64,000 bases of DNA, from assembly GCA_910584125.1 (NCBI GenBank), contig CAJTXU010000006.1, positions 22,247 to 86,246 on the forward strand, given 5' to 3'. The stretch is from an uncultured Muribaculaceae bacterium. GTDB taxonomy: Bacteria; Bacteroidota; Bacteroidia; Bacteroidales; Muribaculaceae. This document shows, in pieces, positions 19,849 to 27,852 of the stretch. Within the stretch, counting starts at the first letter, position 1. Each line of letters begins with the position of its first letter. The position numbers and the translations under genes were made by a program. Below the pieces are notes generated by a model. That model did no database searches and had not been told where the DNA came from. It was given only the letters and a program-made list of their open reading frames with translations.

Positions 19849-19911
19849 GTGAAAAATCTCTGTTCAGTCAGGTTAGAGGGCGTATGTCTTTATGGGTGAG
19901 GGGCCGCGGGC

Positions 19912-20409
19912 TTATTTGGCCTGCAGCTGACGCACGAGCTCGATCAGATGGTCTTCGGAGCCTTCGGTGTAGCCCGAATGAGACTCGACGATCTTGCCGT
20001 TGCCGTCCACGACCACTACGTGGGGAGGATTCTGGCAGCCGAGCGAGCGGGCGAAGTCGCCGCTCTGGTCGAGCAGGATCTCGTATTCCCAGCCGCGCGC
20101 GTCGGCCAGAGGCTTCACCTTGGTCGAGTTCTGCGCCTCGTCGATCGAGATGGCGTAGACCTTCACGCCGGTCTCGTCGACCCAGTCGGGATAGACGTCG
20201 TGGATCGCGCTGAGCTCGCGGATGCAGGGCTTGCACCAGGTGGCCCAGAAGCTTATGATGAAAGGCTTGCCGTCGTTGCTCAGGGTCGCCGAGTCAACGG
20301 GTTTGCCTGAAATGTCCTTCAGCTGTACGGAGGGGAGCTGCGCGTTAGCGGTGATGGATATACAGATTGCGGCGACAGCCAGCATCAACAGTTGTCTGAT
20401 GGATCTCAT
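19912..20409 (-). CDS. Secreted TlpA/ResA-like thiol-disulfide oxidoreductase
   Basis: A 165-residue periplasmic thioredoxin-fold protein. The signal peptide runs to about residue 23 (AICISITANAQ). The active site is FWATWCKPCIREL (CKPC), with a downstream cis-proline strand (PPHVVVVDGNGKI). Such proteins reduce disulfides of exported targets or deliver electrons to partners. As first gene of the operon it may serve the CVNC site of Omp28 two genes downstream; that link is inference. A TTG-N20-TATTTTTA promoter and a 7-bp hairpin lie just upstream. Confidence 0.9.
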   Translation of the reverse strand: MRSIRQLLMLAVAAICISITANAQLPSVQLKDISGKPVDSATLSNDGKPFIISFWATWCKPCIRELSAIHDVYPDWVDETGVKVYAISIDEAQNSTKVKPLADARGWEYEILLDQSGDFARSLGCQNPPHVVVVDGNGKIVESHSGYTEGSEDHLIELVRQLQAK

Positions 20410-20453
20410 ATTCGTCGATTTTTTTGATTTTTAATTTATTGTCAGGTTTGCTC

Positions 20454-20475
20454 TGAAAGCGCGTGCACTTTCAGG
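20454..20475 (-). other. Leader hairpin before the tlpA-like gene
   Basis: CTGAAAG and CTTTCAG form a perfect 7-bp stem with an 8-nt loop near the predicted 5' end of the operon transcript. It could protect the mRNA or be regulatory. Confidence 0.45.
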
Positions 20476-20478
20476 GTG

Positions 20479-20509
20479 TAAAAATAGCAGTAAAAATCGG
20501 AACTGCCAA
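20479..20509 (-). promoter_or_regulatory. Candidate promoter of the thioredoxin-DUF6029-Omp28 operon
   Basis: On the minus strand TTG (20509-20507), a 20-bp spacer, then TATTTTTA (20486-20479). The spacing is ideal, and the -7 box differs from TAnnTTTG only at the last base. Confidence 0.45.
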
Positions 20510-20597
20510 ATAAAATTTAAAATTTGTGCAACTTTTATGCAGAAAATCACCATTTATGCTGAAAAACGGAGCCTCGTCGGGCGACCGTCGTCGCGGA

Positions 20598-22598
20598 TCA
20601 TCGGGTCTTGATTATACCGTTGCGGTAGGCATAGAGGAGTTCGCGGAGCTCGTCGATCTGTGCCTGGAGCTCGTGGCCCTTGTCGGTGTCGCGGACGCGG
20701 ACGCGGTTCTGGCTGAGTTCGACGAGCTGAGTGGTCGAGACGATGTCGGTGCCGAGACGGATGGCCTCCTCGGTGCTGCTGAACGGTTCGTGCTGCACGA
20801 GCACGAAACCGCGCGAGTGGTAGACGAGCGTATAGCCCGCGATGCCGGTGGTGTTGTGGTAGGCCTTTGCGAAACCGCCGTCGATCACCATCAGTTTTCC
20901 GTTTGCCTTCACGGGTTTCTCCCCCTTGCCGACCTTGACCGGCACGTGGCCGTTGATGATGTGGCGGTGCTCGCCGGTGACCCCGAAGGCGTCGAGGATA
21001 GCGTCGGCGATGTCCTCGCGCTCGCGCAGCGCGTAGTAGTGGCCCTTCGGCTCTTCGTGGGTTTTCTTGTCGGCTATGAAATATCTTTCGAAGGTCGTCA
21101 TCGCCGCCTTGTCGAAGAGGGGGGAGTCGGGTCCGCACCACAGATACCAGTGGTAGTCGATGGCGTAGTCGCGGATTTCGGCCGGGGAGTCATTGTTGAA
21201 CGCCGCGCGCATCAGCATGCCGATGGCATGCAGCAGTTCCTTGCCCTTGAACTTGCGGCCCATGACGCTGACTTCCTTGAGCGAGCCGTCGGCGTTGAGG
21301 GGAACGGAGGCGTGGAACATCAGGTTTGAGTTCGTGATGTTGTACATGCATCCGTGGTTGAGCAGGATGTTGAGGTCGCGGCGCAGGCGGTCGCTGACCA
21401 TGAACGACCGGTGCAGCTTGTCGACGAGTTCGCGCTCCTCCTCGGTGAGGCGGTATGGGTCGGCGGGGTCGATGGTGGGGAAATGCGAGTCGAGCATCGG
21501 GTATTCCACACCTCCGACTGTCACCGTTGTGAAATCGGGCGACATGGCCGAGTAGAGTTTGCGTTTCTCCATATGCCACTCTGGATGGCGGTCGATCATC
21601 TCGCCCTCGAGCTTGAACTGTATTATAGCGATGGCCTTGTGCATCTTAGATAGGAGCGTGCGGCTCTTCTCGGTGCCGGAATCGCATCCTGCGTCGATTT
21701 TGGGACGGAACACCTCGCAGGGGTCGTCGCCGTAGGTCTCCATGGCGAACGTGGCGAGGGGCACGAGATTGATGCCGTAGCCCTCCTCGATGGTGTCCAT
21801 ATTGCCGTATCTCAGCGCGTTGCGCAGCACGTTGGCGATGCAGCAGTCATTGCCGGCGGCGGCTCCCATCCAGAGCACGTCGTGGTTGCCCCACTGGATG
21901 TCGAAACCCTTGTATTGCGACAGGGTCTCCATAATGATGTGCGCGCCCTGGCCGCGGTCGTATATGTCGCCCAGGATGTGGAGATGGTCGATGCTGAGGC
22001 GCTGGATGACGTTGCATATCGCGATGATGAAGTCGTCGGCCTGCCCGGTGGAGATGATTGTCTCGACGATGCGGTTGTAATACATCTGCTTGCTCTCGCC
22101 GCTGGGGGCCTCGTGCAGGAGCTCCTCGATGATGTAGGCGTATTCCTTGGGCAGCGATTTGCGGACTTTCGAGCGTGTGTATTTCGACGACACGCTCTGC
22201 AGCACCTTCACGAGCCTGTGGAGCGTGATGTTATAGAAGTCGTCGAGCTCCGTCTCCTCGGCGTGGATGAGCTCGAGTTTCTGCTCGGGGTAATATATGA
22301 GCGAGCAGAACTGGGCGAGGTCGGACTCGCGCATCTCGTTGCCGTAGATCTCGCGCACCTTGCGCTTGACGGTTCCGGACGCGTTCTTGAGGATATGGCG
22401 GAAAGCCTCGTCCTCGCCGTGCAGGTCGGCCACGAAATGCTCGGTGCCCTTGGGCAGGTTGAGGATGGCCTCGAGGTTGATGATCTCCGAGCTCGCGGCG
22501 CTGATCGTGCCGAAAGTCTGCGACAGCAGTTCGAGAATCCGGCGGTCGGCCTCTATCTGCCTGGGAGTATACTTCTGATTAGTGTTTTCACGTCCCAT
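20598..22598 (-). CDS. fbp: Fructose-1,6-bisphosphatase, class III
   Basis: Removes the 1-phosphate in gluconeogenesis. The protein of about 666 residues has the metallophosphatase motifs of the Firmicutes/Bacteroidetes-type enzyme: VADLHGEDEAF (about residue 55), ILGDIYDRG, WGNHDVLWMGAAAGN, and near the end INGHVPVKVGKGEKP. Length is normal for class III. The ATG at 22598 (MGRENTNQK) gives a leader of about 34 nt from the promoter at 22639-22669; an in-frame ATG at 22625 would add 9 residues but leave almost no leader. The open frame continues still further upstream without coding character. It is divergent from the DAHP synthase gene. Confidence 0.95.
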   Translation of the reverse strand: MGRENTNQKYTPRQIEADRRILELLSQTFGTISAASSEIINLEAILNLPKGTEHFVADLHGEDEAFRHILKNASGTVKRKVREIYGNEMRESDLAQFCSLIYYPEQKLELIHAEETELDDFYNITLHRLVKVLQSVSSKYTRSKVRKSLPKEYAYIIEELLHEAPSGESKQMYYNRIVETIISTGQADDFIIAICNVIQRLSIDHLHILGDIYDRGQGAHIIMETLSQYKGFDIQWGNHDVLWMGAAAGNDCCIANVLRNALRYGNMDTIEEGYGINLVPLATFAMETYGDDPCEVFRPKIDAGCDSGTEKSRTLLSKMHKAIAIIQFKLEGEMIDRHPEWHMEKRKLYSAMSPDFTTVTVGGVEYPMLDSHFPTIDPADPYRLTEEERELVDKLHRSFMVSDRLRRDLNILLNHGCMYNITNSNLMFHASVPLNADGSLKEVSVMGRKFKGKELLHAIGMLMRAAFNNDSPAEIRDYAIDYHWYLWCGPDSPLFDKAAMTTFERYFIADKKTHEEPKGHYYALREREDIADAILDAFGVTGEHRHIINGHVPVKVGKGEKPVKANGKLMVIDGGFAKAYHNTTGIAGYTLVYHSRGFVLVQHEPFSSTEEAIRLGTDIVSTTQLVELSQNRVRVRDTDKGHELQAQIDELRELLYAYRNGIIKTR

Positions 22599-22638
22599 AT
22601 CAGTCAATTTTAAGGTTATGGGCATATGGTTGCCGGAG

Positions 22639-22669
22639 CAAATATATAAAACATAATCGGAATGAACAA
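22639..22669 (-). promoter_or_regulatory. fbp promoter (TTG-N20-TATATTTG)
   Basis: On the minus strand TTG (22669-22667), exactly 20 bp, then TATATTTG (22646-22639). This fits the Bacteroides -33/-7 consensus fully. Confidence 0.75.
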
Positions 22670-22711
22670 ATTTTATCGCGGCGATTGCTCGCATAAGCCG
22701 GGAAAAATAGT

Positions 22712-22719
22712 TATATTTG
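22712..22719 (+). promoter_or_regulatory. -7 box (TATATTTG) of the DAHP synthase gene
   Basis: A perfect TAnnTTTG ending 7 bp before the ATG at 22727. A TTG at 22683-22685 is 26 bp upstream, longer than usual. The position implies a leaderless or nearly leaderless mRNA. Confidence 0.6.
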
Positions 22720-22726
22720 CAGAGAA

Positions 22727-23848
22727 ATGGATAAGACAGATGTGAAGATCGACGCCCTGAAGCCTCTGTTCGGAGGTGTGCGGGAGGGCTGCGGACCGCT
22801 GGTGATGGCGGGTCCGTGCAGTGCGGAGAGTCGCGAACAGACACTTCGCACGGCCCGCGAACTGTCGGAAACGGGCATCCGTGTGTTCCGCGCCGGGGTC
22901 TGGAAACCGCGTACCAAGCCGGGCTCGTTCGAGGGCATAGGCGTGCGGGCCCTCGCATGGCTTGCGGAAGTGCGCGACAAGACGGGTATGCTGCCCGTGA
23001 CGGAGATAGCGACACCGGTCCATCTGCGGCAGGCTCTGCGGACCGGCGTCACCGATTTCTGGATCGGGGCGCGCACAACGGCCAATCCGTTCGCCGTCCA
23101 GGAGATGGCCGACGCACTCGCGTCGCTCACGCCCGAGCAGCGGGACCGGATCACGGTCCTTGTCAAGAATCCGGTAAATCCCGATCTTGAGCTCTGGATC
23201 GGCGCGCTGCAGCGTCTGTATGCTTCGGGCGTGAGGCGTCTCGGGGCTATCCACCGGGGCTTCAGCGCGTATGGTGAGACTTTCTACCGCAACCGTCCCG
23301 AGTGGAGCATTCCGATTGAACTGAGGCGTAGGGTGCCGGGGCTTCCGGTGATATGCGACCCGAGCCATATCGGCGGCCGACGCGACCTGATCCTGCCGCT
23401 GTCGCAGCAGGCCCTCGACATGGATTTCGACGGCCTTATCATCGAAAGCCACTGTGACCCCGACAGCGCGCTGAGCGACAGCGCGCAGCAGGTGACGCCC
23501 GCGCAGCTCGCCGGGATACTGTCGCGGCTTTCGCCGCGCCGCTGCTGCGATGCGCGCGGAAGTCTCGACATATATCGCGAGGAGATAGACCGCATCGACG
23601 ACGAGATCGTGTCGCTGTTGGCGCGCCGCATGGATGTGGCCGACAGGATCGGGCGTCTCAAGCAGCGGGAGGGGATGCCGGTGGTGCAGCCCTCGCGCTA
23701 CAACGCCCTGATGGCCCGCCGGGCCGAGGAGGGGAGGCGTCTGGGATTGTCGCCCGATTTCCTGCGCAAGGTGTTCGGAGCAATACACGAGGAGTCGGTC
23801 CGCGTGCAGGTGAGCCTTGACGGCGATATCGGCGGCAAAGACAATTAA
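22727..23848 (+). CDS. Bifunctional DAHP synthase (type I-beta) / chorismate mutase
   Basis: Catalyses the first step of the shikimate pathway and, through its second domain, chorismate to prephenate for Phe/Tyr synthesis. Residues 1-265 form the KDO8P/DAHP synthase barrel: GPCSAESREQ, RAGVWKPRTKPGSFEG, GFSAYGETFYRN, ICDPSHIGGRRDL and ESHCDPDSALSD. Residues 280-373 form an AroQ-type chorismate mutase (IDRIDDEIVSLLARRMDVADRIG, then QPSRY). This order, synthase then mutase, is the Bacteroidetes arrangement; in Bacillus the mutase is N-terminal. The mutase may act as the feedback-sensing module. Two sugar-isomerase-like cupin genes follow on the same strand. Confidence 0.93.
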   Translation: MDKTDVKIDALKPLFGGVREGCGPLVMAGPCSAESREQTLRTARELSETGIRVFRAGVWKPRTKPGSFEGIGVRALAWLAEVRDKTGMLPVTEIATPVHLRQALRTGVTDFWIGARTTANPFAVQEMADALASLTPEQRDRITVLVKNPVNPDLELWIGALQRLYASGVRRLGAIHRGFSAYGETFYRNRPEWSIPIELRRRVPGLPVICDPSHIGGRRDLILPLSQQALDMDFDGLIIESHCDPDSALSDSAQQVTPAQLAGILSRLSPRRCCDARGSLDIYREEIDRIDDEIVSLLARRMDVADRIGRLKQREGMPVVQPSRYNALMARRAEEGRRLGLSPDFLRKVFGAIHEESVRVQVSLDGDIGGKDN

Positions 23849-23868
23849 TTACAGTGAGCATGCGTTGA

Positions 23869-24282
23869 ATGAATATGTACGATAACAGACCGAGGATAAT
23901 AGAGCTGCCGCAGCATTTCGACCCTCGCGGCAATCTCGCCGTCATAGAGGAGTGCCGTGAGATACCGTTCGCCATCGAGCGGTGCCACTGGATATACGAC
24001 GTCCCGGGCGGCGGGGGACGCGAAGGGCACGCCTACCGACGCAACCGTGAGTTCATACTGGCGCTTTCGGGCTCGTTCGACGTTCTGGTCGACGACGGGC
24101 TGGAGAAGCGGACGTTCACTCTCAACAGGTCGTATTTCGGCCTTTATCTGCCGGAACTGACGTGGCGCGAGCTCACCAACTTCTCGACCAACGCCGTGGT
24201 GCTCGTGATCAGCAGCGCCCCTTATGACGAGGACGACTACATCCTCGATTACGAAGAATACCTGAAACTCGTGAAATCATGA
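23869..24282 (+). CDS. FdtA/QdtA-family cupin (WxcM-like), first copy, altered His motif
   Basis: A 137-residue single-domain cupin of the family of dTDP-4-keto-6-deoxyhexose 3,4-ketoisomerases used to make deoxy-amino sugars. Family features: PQHFDPRGNLAVIEE, HWIYDVPGG, LSGSFDVLVDDG, and the C-terminal YDEDDYILDYEEYL. The usual HAH pair of the active site reads GHAYR here, so the second histidine is a tyrosine; activity may be lost or changed. It overlaps the next paralogue by 4 bp (ATGA), so the two are translated together and may form a heteromer. No other nucleotide-sugar genes are nearby. Confidence 0.82.
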   Translation: MNMYDNRPRIIELPQHFDPRGNLAVIEECREIPFAIERCHWIYDVPGGGGREGHAYRRNREFILALSGSFDVLVDDGLEKRTFTLNRSYFGLYLPELTWRELTNFSTNAVVLVISSAPYDEDDYILDYEEYLKLVKS

Positions 24283-24695
24283 AGAAGAGTGTATACGACT
24301 GCTCGCTTGTGGAACTTCCGCGGCATCCGAGCGACCGCCTCGGCAACCTGTCGGTGCTGCAGACCGGCGTCACCGTTCCCTTTGACGTGAAGCGCGTGTT
24401 CTTCATATATGACGTGCCTGGCGGCGAGAGCCGCGGCGGGCATGCCCACAGGGCCATAAGCGAGTTCATCGTTGCCGCCTCGGGGAGTTTCTCGGTAACG
24501 CTCGACGACGGCACGAACCGGCGCACCGTGATGTTGAACCGTCCGTATCTCGGTCTGCTGGTCGAGCCGGGAGTCTGGCTGACGCTCGACGACTTCTCGT
24601 CGGGGGCGGTGGCCCTTGTGTTCACTTCCGATTACTTCACCCATTCCGACCATATCAAGGACTATTCGGAGTTCCTCCGCCTGCGCGGCGAATGA
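24279..24695 (+). CDS. FdtA/QdtA-family cupin, second copy, intact HAH motif
   Basis: A 138-residue paralogue of the preceding gene. It keeps RGGHAHRAISEF, IYDVPGGESRGG, GSFSVTLDDG and the terminal HSDHIKDYSEFLRL, all as in functional sugar 3,4-ketoisomerases (dTDP-6-deoxy-hexulose substrate). It overlaps the first copy by 4 bp. Its product would be a dimer through strand exchange, as known for QdtA/FdtA. It ends 6 bp from the convergent porin-like gene, so no room is left for a conventional terminator. Confidence 0.84.
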   Translation: MKKSVYDCSLVELPRHPSDRLGNLSVLQTGVTVPFDVKRVFFIYDVPGGESRGGHAHRAISEFIVAASGSFSVTLDDGTNRRTVMLNRPYLGLLVEPGVWLTLDDFSSGAVALVFTSDYFTHSDHIKDYSEFLRLRGE

Positions 24696-24701
24696 CGCGT
24701 T

Positions 24702-26003
24702 TCAGAAGCTGAACTGCGCGACTATTCCTGCCCGGCGCGCCCAGGCGTGCCGGCCGTCCATGTTGCCTCGGCGTCCTATGTTGAGTTCGGCGGCGCATGA
24801 TATGCGGGGCGTCAGATACCAGAAATAGTTTACGGCTATATACGTCCCCGTCTTGTATTCGTCGGGTTCGCCGCCGCCTTCTGGCAGGTATCTTGTGGCT
24901 CCGTAGGTCGCGGAGAAAAACATCGACGGGTTGAGGTTGAACTGCACGGCGGCGTATCCGCCGATTGTGTACGGCGCGTACAAGACTCCCGGGGCGTCGG
25001 GTTTAGCCACGAGGTCGTATTTGCCCATGAGCCAGTCGCCTCCCATGCTCGCGTATCCCCGGCCGCCGTTGAACATGCCGTAGAGCGTGAATCTTTCGTC
25101 GGGTTGCCAGCGTCCCGACAGATGCAGTCCCCACCCTGCGACTGTATGGTTGCGCTCTTGCACGAGGTCGCGGTATGGGTGGAATCTCAGAACTCCGGCC
25201 AGCCGTACATGCCCGGCCGATCCCCATGAATACTGCCCGAAAGCGGCTATGTCGGGGATATACTGGCTCATTCTTTCGGTCTCGCCTTCGATTGCGTCCA
25301 CGCTGTTGGAAGGGTCTTCGACCGACGCGGCCACCGACCATCTTCCGCTCCTGAACTCATGCAGCCAGCGCACGAGCACGGTCGTGGCGCTCATCTTGGC
25401 GTTGGGACCCGCCGCGTCCACTGCCGGAGGCAGCGCGTTGGGGTCGCTGAATGTCGAGTTCGTGTATCCGATGGTGAAGTCGTTGATCTGTCCGTATGCC
25501 TTCTTGAGGTGAAAGTCCCGGGCTTCGTATCCGTTGAAGTTCGCCTCGATGTAGAGCTGATATTGTCCGAGCCGCTTGTTGCGGCCGATCACGCGGAAGA
25601 AGAGCGCGGTGCCCGCCGGGGTCGTGCCGAGATGCCTTCGTTCGGCGGGATCCTTATGCATCGGGATAAGGTAAGGGGCGAACGCCGGACTCGGCAGCAC
25701 GCCTCCCCAGTCGTAATACGCGCGCATCCTCACCACGCCGCCGACGCCCATCGCCAGGTTGTTGTCGCGGCTCAGAAACAGAAAGTAAGGTGCGAGCGGG
25801 TCCTGGAAGTGACGGAACTGGTCTTCGTAGAATCTGTATATCATCCGTGAGGCGGAATCCGGTTTTTCCTCGCCCTTGCCGAAGTAAATGATCTTGTGGT
25901 CGTCAAGAGTGGAATCCATGGCGATTTCGGTCATCGTCCGGGCCGAGCCCGCTGTGACGACAGCCGCGAGCATAAGGAGCAATATGGAAATTCTTTTCAA
26001 CAT
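24702..26003 (-). CDS. Porin-like outer-membrane protein (DcaP-like barrel)
   Basis: A 433-residue exported protein: a signal peptide (MLKRISILLLMLAAVVTAGSA), about 50 mature residues, then alternating beta-strands ending in the barrel-type terminus RRAGIVAQFSF. Motifs such as FFRVIGRNKRLGQYQLYIEANF and FHLKKAYGQINDFTIGYTNS resemble the DcaP/porin-type trimeric channels found in Bacteroidales, where the plug-side sequence is Gly/Asn-rich. The substrate is unknown. It stands alone, convergent with the cupin genes and divergent from bioG-bioC. No consensus -7 box was found upstream. Confidence 0.75.
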   Translation of the reverse strand: MLKRISILLLMLAAVVTAGSARTMTEIAMDSTLDDHKIIYFGKGEEKPDSASRMIYRFYEDQFRHFQDPLAPYFLFLSRDNNLAMGVGGVVRMRAYYDWGGVLPSPAFAPYLIPMHKDPAERRHLGTTPAGTALFFRVIGRNKRLGQYQLYIEANFNGYEARDFHLKKAYGQINDFTIGYTNSTFSDPNALPPAVDAAGPNAKMSATTVLVRWLHEFRSGRWSVAASVEDPSNSVDAIEGETERMSQYIPDIAAFGQYSWGSAGHVRLAGVLRFHPYRDLVQERNHTVAGWGLHLSGRWQPDERFTLYGMFNGGRGYASMGGDWLMGKYDLVAKPDAPGVLYAPYTIGGYAAVQFNLNPSMFFSATYGATRYLPEGGGEPDEYKTGTYIAVNYFWYLTPRISCAAELNIGRRGNMDGRHAWARRAGIVAQFSF

Positions 26004-26087
26004 AACTGAATCGGAGGTCAGTTTATTCGGATAACAATTCCGCCGCCCTAAAAGTTATCGCCCCACAATCACAGACACGCATCGCTG

Positions 26088-26118
26088 TTGCCGATGTCGG
26101 GGATTTTTGCTATATTTG
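26088..26118 (+). promoter_or_regulatory. bioG-bioC promoter (TTG-N20-TATATTTG)
   Basis: TTG at 26088-26090, a 20-bp spacer, then TATATTTG at 26111-26118. The ATG follows 22 bp later at 26141. I see no recognisable BirA operator in the short leader. Confidence 0.75.
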
Positions 26119-26140
26119 CGGTTGAATAACCGATCATAGC

Positions 26141-27529
26141 ATGAAAATCGACTTTCTCTGTCGCGACGACAACAATACGCGCCTGATCCTGATCTATGCC
26201 GGATGGAGCGCGGGCCCTTCGATAGCCGCCGATGTGCGGATGGAGGGTTGGGATGTCGCCGTGGTGCATGACTTCACCGACCTCTGTCTGGATGTCTCGT
26301 TCCTGCAGGGCTATTATACGGTCTATCTGTTCGCATGGTCACTCGGCGTTTACGCCGCCTCGGAGACCTTGCCGCCCGACCGTGTCACGGCCGCGTTCGC
26401 CATCAACGGCACGCTCAGTCCCGTCGACGACTCGCACGGCATACCCGCCGATGTCTTCCGGGGCACCGCCGCAGGACTCGACGCCCGCAACCTGATGAAA
26501 TTCCGAATGCGCATGATGTCGGGACGCTCCGAGTGGGAGGCGAAGAGGCATCTGTTCGACGACGCCGCCGACGGTGACCGTATCGAGAATCTCCGCCATC
26601 AGTTGGAGATTGTCTACAACGCATGCGCCGACGGCGCCGGGAAAGGGGCTTTGCCGTGGGTCAGGGCGTACATAGGCGAGGATGACAGGATATTTCCCGT
26701 TGTGAATCAGAAGAAAGCATGGAGTCTCGACCCCGATGTCGAGACCGTGACGATCAAGGCTCCCCATTATGTTGACATATCGGGCATAATAAGAGGGGTA
26801 ATAGCCGACCCGCAGAAAGTGTCGCAGAAGTTTTCGAAGGCGTCGGTGACTTACGACACCCATGCGATTGCCCAGTATTCGGCGGCGATCAAACTCGCCG
26901 ACAAATTGCGGGAGGCGTCGCCAGGCACAGGTGGCGACGTGCTCGAGATCGGGTGCGGCACAGGCCTTTTCACGCGTGAATATGCGCGTGTGCTCCAGCC
27001 GGCAAGGGCGACATTCGTCGACATCACCGAGACCGGACCGTTCGACATTGCTCCTGAAGAGCGATATGTGGTGGAGGACGCCGAGCGTTGGATCGAGCGT
27101 CAGGCCGACAACAGCCACGACGTCATAGTCTCGGCGTCGTGCATACAGTGGTTTGCCGACATACCGCGGTTTCTGCGCAACTGCGCAAGATGTCTGCGTC
27201 CCGGGGGCGTTATCGCCGTTTCGACATTCCTGCCGGGAAACATGGAGGAACTCGACACTCTCAGACCTTCGCCGATGATATATCCCAAGGCTGACAAGCT
27301 GCGGTCGTGGCTTGAGCCATGGTTTGAGGAAATAGGGATAACCGAAGACTGCATACGCGTCGAGTTCCGCAGTGTCAGAGAGATGCTGATGCACCTCAAG
27401 CACACCGGAGTGGGAGGGTCGGCGCCGTCGGGCGGTCTGACAGTCAGCGCTATGTCGGGACTGCGGAGCCTCACCTATAGGCCCGTCTACATAACGGCGC
27501 GTAGCCGGAAGCGTAATATCCAAGCCTAA
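26141..27529 (+). CDS. BioG-BioC fusion: pimeloyl-ACP methyl-ester esterase and malonyl-ACP O-methyltransferase
   Basis: One 462-residue protein covers the step that starts and the step that ends biotin-specific fatty-acid synthesis. Residues 1-210 are BioG (DUF452 alpha/beta hydrolase), with nucleophile Ser in LFAWSLGVYAA, an acid near YIGEDDRIFPVV and His in KAPHYVDI. Residues 225-462 are BioC: the SAM-binding loop EIGCGTGLFTREY, the acidic strand around VDITE, and the BioC-like CIQWFADIPRFLRNCARCLRPGG. BioC methylates malonyl-ACP to mimic a fatty-acyl primer; BioG removes the methyl group from pimeloyl-ACP ester. Fusion of the two is known in Bacteroides. Other biotin genes in the window are bioD, bioA and bioF, all far away. 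Confidence 0.92.
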   Translation: MKIDFLCRDDNNTRLILIYAGWSAGPSIAADVRMEGWDVAVVHDFTDLCLDVSFLQGYYTVYLFAWSLGVYAASETLPPDRVTAAFAINGTLSPVDDSHGIPADVFRGTAAGLDARNLMKFRMRMMSGRSEWEAKRHLFDDAADGDRIENLRHQLEIVYNACADGAGKGALPWVRAYIGEDDRIFPVVNQKKAWSLDPDVETVTIKAPHYVDISGIIRGVIADPQKVSQKFSKASVTYDTHAIAQYSAAIKLADKLREASPGTGGDVLEIGCGTGLFTREYARVLQPARATFVDITETGPFDIAPEERYVVEDAERWIERQADNSHDVIVSASCIQWFADIPRFLRNCARCLRPGGVIAVSTFLPGNMEELDTLRPSPMIYPKADKLRSWLEPWFEEIGITEDCIRVEFRSVREMLMHLKHTGVGGSAPSGGLTVSAMSGLRSLTYRPVYITARSRKRNIQA

Positions 27530-27554
27530 GACCTAAGGCCCAAGACCCAAGGCT
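27524..27554. repeat. Short CCTAAG/CCCAAG direct repeats at the end of bioG-bioC
   Basis: The hexamers CCTAAG and CCCAAG recur at 6-8 bp intervals across the bioC stop codon and the 30-bp gap before the convergent DUF4250 gene. It is low-complexity spacer DNA and no hairpin with a T-run is seen. Confidence 0.5.
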
Positions 27555-27560
27555 CCCGAA

Positions 27561-27734
27561 TTACCGGAACTGGTTGATTTCAGGCATGTATTCGAAGCCG
27601 GCCTCACGGAGGCGGCTTTCGAGCGACGCGCGGTCGATGTCGAGCGACTTGCACAGGTCGTCGAGCGAGCTGTATTCGTCGCGTAGCTTGGTGTTGATCA
27701 CGCTCATCAGCATGACTGGATTTTCAGGAAGCAC
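27561..27734 (-). CDS. DUF4250 family small protein
   Basis: About 57 residues. The GTG at 27734 gives MLPENPVMLMSVINTKLRDE, which is the DUF4250 signature (LP..PVMLLSVVNTKLRD); the longer frame upstream runs into a TGATTAA repeat and has no family likeness. The rest is a small helical domain (LDDLCKSLDIDRASLESRL) resembling a helix-turn-helix, ending in EINQFR. Function unknown; the family is widespread in Firmicutes and Bacteroidetes. It is convergent with bioG-bioC and follows rpsP, but behind the rpsP terminator. Confidence 0.72.
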   Translation of the reverse strand: MLPENPVMLMSVINTKLRDEYSSLDDLCKSLDIDRASLESRLREAGFEYMPEINQFR

Positions 27735-27740
27735 GATTGC

Positions 27741-27769
27741 AATGATTAATGATAAATGATTAATGATTA
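27741..27769. repeat. TGATTAA-type low-complexity repeat before DUF4250
   Basis: AATGATTAATGATAAATGATTAATGATT-type sequence: four imperfect copies of ATGATTA/ATGATAA in 29 bp, directly upstream of the GTG start. A related unit recurs near 50.95 kb. Confidence 0.6.
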
Positions 27770-27797
27770 GGGGGGAGGGTAAAATCAACTGGGGTCA

Positions 27798-27829
27798 AAA
27801 ATAAAAATCCGGTGTCGTGCGACACCGGA
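27798..27829 (-). terminator. rpsP terminator
   Basis: On the minus strand TCCGGTGTC and GACACCGGA form a perfect 9-bp stem with a 4-nt loop. It is followed by TTTTTATTTTTG and lies 24 bp beyond the rpsP stop codon. Confidence 0.88.
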
Positions 27830-27852
27830 CTCTTATACGATTGGAGTGCGAT

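Noticed and set aside
20598..23015. 805-codon version of Fbp starting at 23015
   Set aside because: The extension would cover the divergent DAHP synthase gene and both promoters. The family starts near 22598.
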